Shown here: in pieces, positions 60,005 through 64,000 of the stretch | Layout: every line of letters starts with the position of its first letter | Numbering within the stretch: the stretch's first letter is position 1 | Origin: Actinacidiphila yanglinensis | Lineage (GTDB): Bacteria > Actinomycetota > Actinomycetes > Streptomycetales > Streptomycetaceae | DNA length: 64,000 nucleotides | Direction of reading: 5' to 3' | Assembly (NCBI RefSeq): GCF_900107965.1 | Contig: NZ_FNVU01000002.1 | Location: 310,001-374,000 of the forward strand | Program-made: the position numbers and the translations under genes | The notes under the pieces: generated by a model | The model's input: only the letters and a program-made list of their open reading frames with translations | Told to the model about the DNA's origin: nothing | Databases searched by the model: none

Positions 60005-62887
60005 GTGCGTGAACGACGTCTTCGACGGCGCGAACGGCGGGTCAGGCAGCGCATGCTCGCCGCCCTGCTCGTCTGTGCGGCCATCGTCCTGGCCGCGGCC
60101 GCGCCAGGTGTCGCCCTCGCCGCCGGCGACCTCTCCGCCGCCCAGCACCGCGTCGGCGCCGCCCGGCTCGCCTACCGCGCCACCGCACTGGCGGCCGACC
60201 TCGCCGACGAGCGCGACGACCTCGCCGCCTCCCTCGCCGCCGGGCACCCCGCCGCCTCTGCGGCCGACCGGCAGCGCACCGACCGCCAGGTGACCGACGT
60301 CGCCGCCGCCGGCGGCATGCCCGCCGACCTGCGCGCCGCGCTCGCCACCCTGCCCACCGTGCGCAGGTCGGCGCTCGCCGCGTCCTCCGCGGCGGCCGCG
60401 ATCGCCGTCTACCAGCCGCTGGTCGACGCCGTCGACCGCACCGCGGGTCCGGACTCGGCGCCGCTCGGGCGGGCCACCTCGGCCGCCGCCGTGCAGCGCG
60501 GCCTGCTCGTGGCCGGACTGACCGCGGGCGGCTCCCAGCGCGCCCTGCTCGCCGACGCGCAGGCCGCCCGCCTCCAGGAGCGGGCCGCCCTCGTCGAGTT
60601 CCACGCCACGGCGCCCGCCGGGGTGCGCAACGACTACGACCAGACCGTCACCGGCGCCGACACGGCCGAGGCCGACCACGACCTGGACCGGCTGCTCGGC
60701 GGCACCGAACTCACCTCCGGCGACCGGGACCTGGGTACCAAGAAGGTCGCCGCCGCGCTCGACGCCCGGCTCGCCCTGATGCGCGGCGTCGAGTCGTCGG
60801 CCGCGTCCGACGAGGCCGCCGGCGCCGCCTCGCACCGCGACCACGAGGTCACCGTGGTCGAACTGCGCGCCGCACTCGCGGCGTTGTGCCTGATCCTGCT
60901 GGTCTCCGTGCTGGTCACGCTCTTCCGCACCGTCAACCGCCCGCTGGCCGCCCTGCACCGCTGGTCCCGCGCCGACCCGGAGGGCGGCCAGGGCACCGAG
61001 GTGGTCGGCACCGACGAGTTCTCCGCCGTGGCCCGCCGGGTCAACGCCCTGACCTCCGAGTCCCAGGCGCTGCGCGCCCGCGCCAGGGAACTCACCGCCG
61101 AGCGCACCGAGGCAGAGGCCGCCCGCACCGCGCTCGCCGCCGACCACCAGGCCGCGCTGCTGGCACGCGCCGAACTCGCCCGCACCCGCGACGACCTGAT
61201 GCGCTCCCGCGAGGAGATCGCCGAGCGGCTCGGCCGGGCGGTCGCGCGCAACGCCCTCCAGGCCGTCCACGTCAACCTCTCGCTGCGCACCCTCGGCCTG
61301 GTCGAGCGCCAACTCACCCTGATCGAGGGGATGGAGGAGCACGAGCAGGAGCCGGAGCGGCTGGCGACGCTGTTCCGCCTCGACCATCTCGCCACCCGGA
61401 TGCGGCGCAACAGCGAGAACCTGCTGGTGCTCACCGGCACCGAGCACAGCCACGGCGCCACCGCGCGTCCGGTCCCGCTGATCGACGTGGCCCGGGCGGC
61501 CATCTCCGAGGTCGAGCGGTACGAACGCGTCCGCATCCTGGCCGTGCCCGAGGCGGAGGTGGCCGGCCGCGCGGCCGACGACGTCAGCCACCTCCTGGCC
61601 GAACTGCTCGACAACGCCACCGCGTTCTCCGCGCCCGGCGACGAGGTCCTGCTGAGCGGATGGGTGCAGGAGGGCGGCGGGGTGATGATCGCCGTCGAGG
61701 ACGCCGGCATCGGGGTCCCGGGCGAACGCGCCGGCGGGCTCAACGCGTTGCTGGCCGACCCCGATCCGGCGCCGCCCGGCGCGGCGGCCGGCATCGGCCT
61801 CTACGTGGTGGCCCGGCTGGCCCACCGGCACGGCGTCCGGGTCGAGCTGGGCCCCCGGGCGGGCGGCGGCACCACCGCGATGGCGCTGCTGCCGCGGCTG
61901 CTGGTGCCGACGGTCGATCCGCTGTCCCGGGTGCTGCCCGCCCAGCGCGGGACCTCGGCGGAGCCGGTGTACGGCGCGGAGCCGGGCGCCATGACGGCAT
62001 CCGTGGCCGGGTCCGCGGTGTCCGCCGCCGGGCCGGGGAGCGGGTACGGCACGGACCTCAGCGCCGACTTCGGCGCCGACCTCGCGGCGGAGTTCGGCGC
62101 GGACCTCGGCCCGGACTTCGGTGCGGACTTCGGTGCGGGTCTCGAAGTGCCCCTGCCCGCAGCATCGTTGGGCCGCGCACATCAGCCCGCCATGGTGCAG
62201 CCCGCGGATGCCCCGCCCGCCGGACCGCTCCCGGCCGAACCCCCGCCGGCCGAACCCCTGCCGCCCGAATCGCGGCTCGCCGAACCGCTCCCCGCCCCGT
62301 CCGCGCCGCCGCTGCCCCCGCAGCCCCTGCCCCGGCGCTCGGCGGCCCCGCCACGGGTACGGGTCGAACGCCTGCACGTGACGCCCGCGCAGGTGCCGTC
62401 GGCCGGGCTGGCGGACGTGCAAGTGCAGCCACGTACGGCTGAACCCCCGTCAGCGGCCGGGCCCGGTCGGGCCCCCGAAGCTCTGGGCCGGCCGGCGTCC
62501 GGACCCGTCCCGGTGGCCGGCGCCGGACCCGCGCCCGAGCCCGTAGCGTCGGCCGAGCACGCGCGTGCCGAGTACGCGCCGCGGCACGCCGTGGCCGCGC
62601 CGGCCGGGGACGCCGCCCCCGACGGGCAGCCGCTGCCGCGCCGGGTGCGGCAGGCGACCGGGCTGCGGACCGAGGCGCGCGGCGGCGGGCAGACCCCGCG
62701 GCGCACGCAGCCGCTGGACGCGGAGGGGCTGCGCCGCAAGCTCGCCGGGTTGCAGCGCGGCCTGCGGGACGGCCGCAGGGACGCCGAGTTGGAGACCCGG
62801 CCGGCCACCGAGCCGGCCGGCGCATCGGCGGCACCGCCCGCCACGGCAGCAAGTCCGGGAGACACCGTCGAGGAGGCGACCCGTTGA
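60005..62887 (+). CDS. cvnA: Conservon sensor-kinase-like protein CvnA
   Basis: 960 residues. TM1 at about 18-38, an extracytoplasmic nitrate/nitrite-sensing-type helical domain to about 285, TM2 at about 290-310, a HAMP-like linker, then an HATPase core with 'LLAELLDNATAFSAPGDEVLLSG' (N-box) and 'GGVMIAVEDAGIGV...GIGLYVVARLAHRHGVRVEL'. The conventional phosphoaccepting H-box is replaced by 'RNALQAVHVNLSLRTL', as in conservon kinases. The ~320 C-terminal residues are disordered, with DFGADL and Pro/Glu repeats. It is first of cvnABCD, a membrane complex likened to G-protein signalling. GTG 60005 or TTG 59990; ribosome site weak. Confidence 0.88.
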   Translation: MRERRLRRRERRVRQRMLAALLVCAAIVLAAAAPGVALAAGDLSAAQHRVGAARLAYRATALAADLADERDDLAASLAAGHPAASAADRQRTDRQVTDVAAAGGMPADLRAALATLPTVRRSALAASSAAAAIAVYQPLVDAVDRTAGPDSAPLGRATSAAAVQRGLLVAGLTAGGSQRALLADAQAARLQERAALVEFHATAPAGVRNDYDQTVTGADTAEADHDLDRLLGGTELTSGDRDLGTKKVAAALDARLALMRGVESSAASDEAAGAASHRDHEVTVVELRAALAALCLILLVSVLVTLFRTVNRPLAALHRWSRADPEGGQGTEVVGTDEFSAVARRVNALTSESQALRARARELTAERTEAEAARTALAADHQAALLARAELARTRDDLMRSREEIAERLGRAVARNALQAVHVNLSLRTLGLVERQLTLIEGMEEHEQEPERLATLFRLDHLATRMRRNSENLLVLTGTEHSHGATARPVPLIDVARAAISEVERYERVRILAVPEAEVAGRAADDVSHLLAELLDNATAFSAPGDEVLLSGWVQEGGGVMIAVEDAGIGVPGERAGGLNALLADPDPAPPGAAAGIGLYVVARLAHRHGVRVELGPRAGGGTTAMALLPRLLVPTVDPLSRVLPAQRGTSAEPVYGAEPGAMTASVAGSAVSAAGPGSGYGTDLSADFGADLAAEFGADLGPDFGADFGAGLEVPLPAASLGRAHQPAMVQPADAPPAGPLPAEPPPAEPLPPESRLAEPLPAPSAPPLPPQPLPRRSAAPPRVRVERLHVTPAQVPSAGLADVQVQPRTAEPPSAAGPGRAPEALGRPASGPVPVAGAGPAPEPVASAEHARAEYAPRHAVAAPAGDAAPDGQPLPRRVRQATGLRTEARGGGQTPRRTQPLDAEGLRRKLAGLQRGLRDGRRDAELETRPATEPAGASAAPPATAASPGDTVEEATR

Positions 62888-63450
62888 ACGCGGTCCGCAC
62901 ACACACCAGCACCACCAGCATGTCCGGTACCGGTGGTTCCAGCAGCACTGCCGGCGCCGCCGGCGCCACCAGCACAGAAGCCCGCGCCGGCGGTCCGAGC
63001 CACGAGGCCCGCAACCTCCAGTGGCTGCTGGCGAACTTCGTCGACGAGGTGCCCGGCGTCCGGTCGGTCGCCGTGGTCTCCTCCGACGGTCTGCTGCTGC
63101 TCAGTTCGCAGCCCGACCCGGTGCCGCCGCACCCGTCGGCGGACCCGTCGCAGGTCAGCGACGTCCGGATGGACCTCGCCGCGGTGGTCTCCGGGCTCGC
63201 CTCGCTCACCATGGGCGCGGCCCGGCTGATGGACGGCGGCAAGGTGCGGCAGACCACCGTCGCGATGGACGACGGCATGCTGTTCGTCATGTCGATCAGC
63301 GACGGCTCGCTGCTGGGGGTGCACGCCACCGCGGAGTGCGACCTGAGCGTCATCGCCTACCACATGGCGCTCTTCGTGGGCCGGGCCGGCCACGTGCTGA
63401 CCCCGGCGCTGCGCGGCGAGTTGCGGCAGGCGCTGGAGGGCGGCAGGTGA
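62884..63450 (+). CDS. cvnB: Roadblock/LC7 protein CvnB
   Basis: 188 residues. A Thr/Ser/Gly-rich N-terminus (about 1-38), then the roadblock fold 'ARNLQWLLANFVDEVPGVRSVAVVSSDGLLLLSS...MDLAAVVSGLASLTMGAARLMDGGKVRQTTVAMDDGMLFVMSISDGSLLGVHA'. It probably scaffolds the CvnA kinase and the CvnD GTPase. TTG 62884 overlaps the cvnA stop (TTGA) and has GAGGAGG upstream; ATG 12 codons in is an alternative. Confidence 0.92.
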   Translation: MNAVRTHTSTTSMSGTGGSSSTAGAAGATSTEARAGGPSHEARNLQWLLANFVDEVPGVRSVAVVSSDGLLLLSSQPDPVPPHPSADPSQVSDVRMDLAAVVSGLASLTMGAARLMDGGKVRQTTVAMDDGMLFVMSISDGSLLGVHATAECDLSVIAYHMALFVGRAGHVLTPALRGELRQALEGGR

Positions 63451-63917
63451 TCGCGGTGTCCCCGGTGGACCGGCCGCCGTTGAGCCCCCGGGTCCGGCGG
63501 TCCGCGGCTCCGCCGCCCACCGGGGCCGCCCTTCCCCGGCAGCGCGACAGCGACCGGCGCACCCCCCGGGTACGGCCGTACGCGCTGACCGGCGGCCGCA
63601 CGGAATGCGGACACGTGCTGCTGGTCGAGACTTTCGTGGCTACGATCGACTGTCCGGACGAACAGCCTGTCCTCACGAGGGGCGGCTGGGCGGAGAAGGT
63701 CATGCCGGAGTTGCGCGCGATCGTCGAACTGTGCCGCAGGCTGCGGTCGGTGGCCGAGATCTCCGCGCTGCTGCGGATACCGCTCGGAGTCGTCCGGGTC
63801 CTGATCAGCGACCTGGCCGACCAGGGAAGAATTCGCGTGTACGGCACCGGGTACGGTCCCGGCGGCCCCGACCGCGCGCTGCTCGAAAGGGTGCTCAGTG
63901 GACTTCGCAGGCTTTGA
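63447..63917 (+). CDS. cvnC: DUF742 protein CvnC
   Basis: 156 residues. A Pro/Arg-rich N-terminus, then the DUF742 core 'RVRPYALTGGRTECGHVLLVETFVATI...LRAIVELCRRLRSVAEISALLRIPLGVVRVLISDLADQGRIRVY', a winged-helix-like fold. Third conservon gene; GTG 63447 overlaps the cvnB stop as GTGA. The stop lies 20 bases inside cvnD. Confidence 0.92.
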   Translation: MIAVSPVDRPPLSPRVRRSAAPPPTGAALPRQRDSDRRTPRVRPYALTGGRTECGHVLLVETFVATIDCPDEQPVLTRGGWAEKVMPELRAIVELCRRLRSVAEISALLRIPLGVVRVLISDLADQGRIRVYGTGYGPGGPDRALLERVLSGLRRL

Positions 63918-64000
63918 TCAGCGAGAGGGCTTGCGGGACTGGCAGACCACGCGCGACCGTGCGCCGGTCTCCACCAAGATCGTGGTGGCCGGCGGATTCG
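63898..64000 (+). CDS. cvnD: Conservon GTPase CvnD, 5' part
   Basis: 34 codons before the window ends: 'DFAGFDQREGLRDWQTTRDRAPVSTKIVVAGGF', reaching the first residues of the G1 loop (normally GGFGVGKTT). GTG 63898 lies inside cvnC with AAAGGG upstream. A small Ras-like/MglA-type GTPase by family. Confidence 0.9.
   Translation, partial: MDFAGFDQREGLRDWQTTRDRAPVSTKIVVAGGF

Noticed and set aside
59876..62422. 848-codon minus-strand frame
   Set aside because: Antisense shadow of cvnA with low-complexity Gly/Arg/Gln sequence and no recognisable family.

Overview
The window is GC-rich chromosomal DNA from a Streptomyces-like actinomycete. The evidence is very high third-position GC, a wblE gene, a Ni-type superoxide dismutase with its dedicated maturase, a sigH/anti-sigma pair, a conservon (cvnABCD), a fused 2-oxoglutarate dehydrogenase and almost no TTA codons. 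From memory, the backbone order (pdtaS-like kinase, wblE, diacylglycerol kinase, sigH, then malic enzyme, kgd, two-component pair and lon) resembles one arm of the S. coelicolor chromosome. I could not run that comparison.

Layout. 1-10 kb: end of a SIS-domain sugar-phosphate gene, a divergent SDR/TetR pair, a PdtaS-type kinase preceded by a DasR-like site, wblE, a lipid kinase, the sigH operon, a GNAT and a PLP enzyme. 10-16.5 kb: RpiR regulator, secreted amidase, MerR-thioredoxin pair, sodN/sodX, CGNR regulator, methyltransferase. 16.7-24.5 kb: polar amino-acid ABC operon, malic enzyme, alcohol dehydrogenase, PadR-DUF4097 operon, one tiny conserved gene. 24.8-46.5 kb: a one-strand accessory island (below). 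46.6-64 kb: kgd, a two-component system, a spermidine-synthase-like gene, a methyltransferase, lon with an HspR (HAIR) operator, a GH25 lysozyme, MarR, a PP2C-like phosphatase and a conservon running off the window.

The island (24846-46485, all + strand) is the main point of interest. Module 1 is a trypsin-like protease with a long C-terminal region, a MoxR AAA+ ATPase and a vWA protein with an intact MIDAS. Next comes a RiPP module: a 67-residue precursor, an FxsB-type radical SAM/SPASM maturase and a HExxH protein. Then comes a TIR-NB-ARC-TPR (FxsT-like) protein. Module 2 is Trypco1, a ChlI-like AAA+, a ChlD-like vWA protein with degenerate MIDAS, a CHAT protease and a second, N-terminally extended FxsT. 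Start/stop overlaps of 4-14 bp couple most of these genes. All three in-frame TTA (bldA-type) codons I found in the window lie in this island. The arrangement fits the NTP-dependent conflict (vWA-MoxR-effector) systems described for multicellular bacteria, combined with a cyclophane RiPP pathway whose precursor lacks the canonical FxSxx C-terminus.

Intergenic DNA also carries a dispersed repeat built on GCGCAGTTCCCCGCGCCCCT and its inverse (five loci), several strong bidirectional hairpin terminators, and recognisable operators for TetR, PadR, MerR, MarR, DasR and HspR. No tRNA, rRNA, CRISPR array or insertion sequence was seen.
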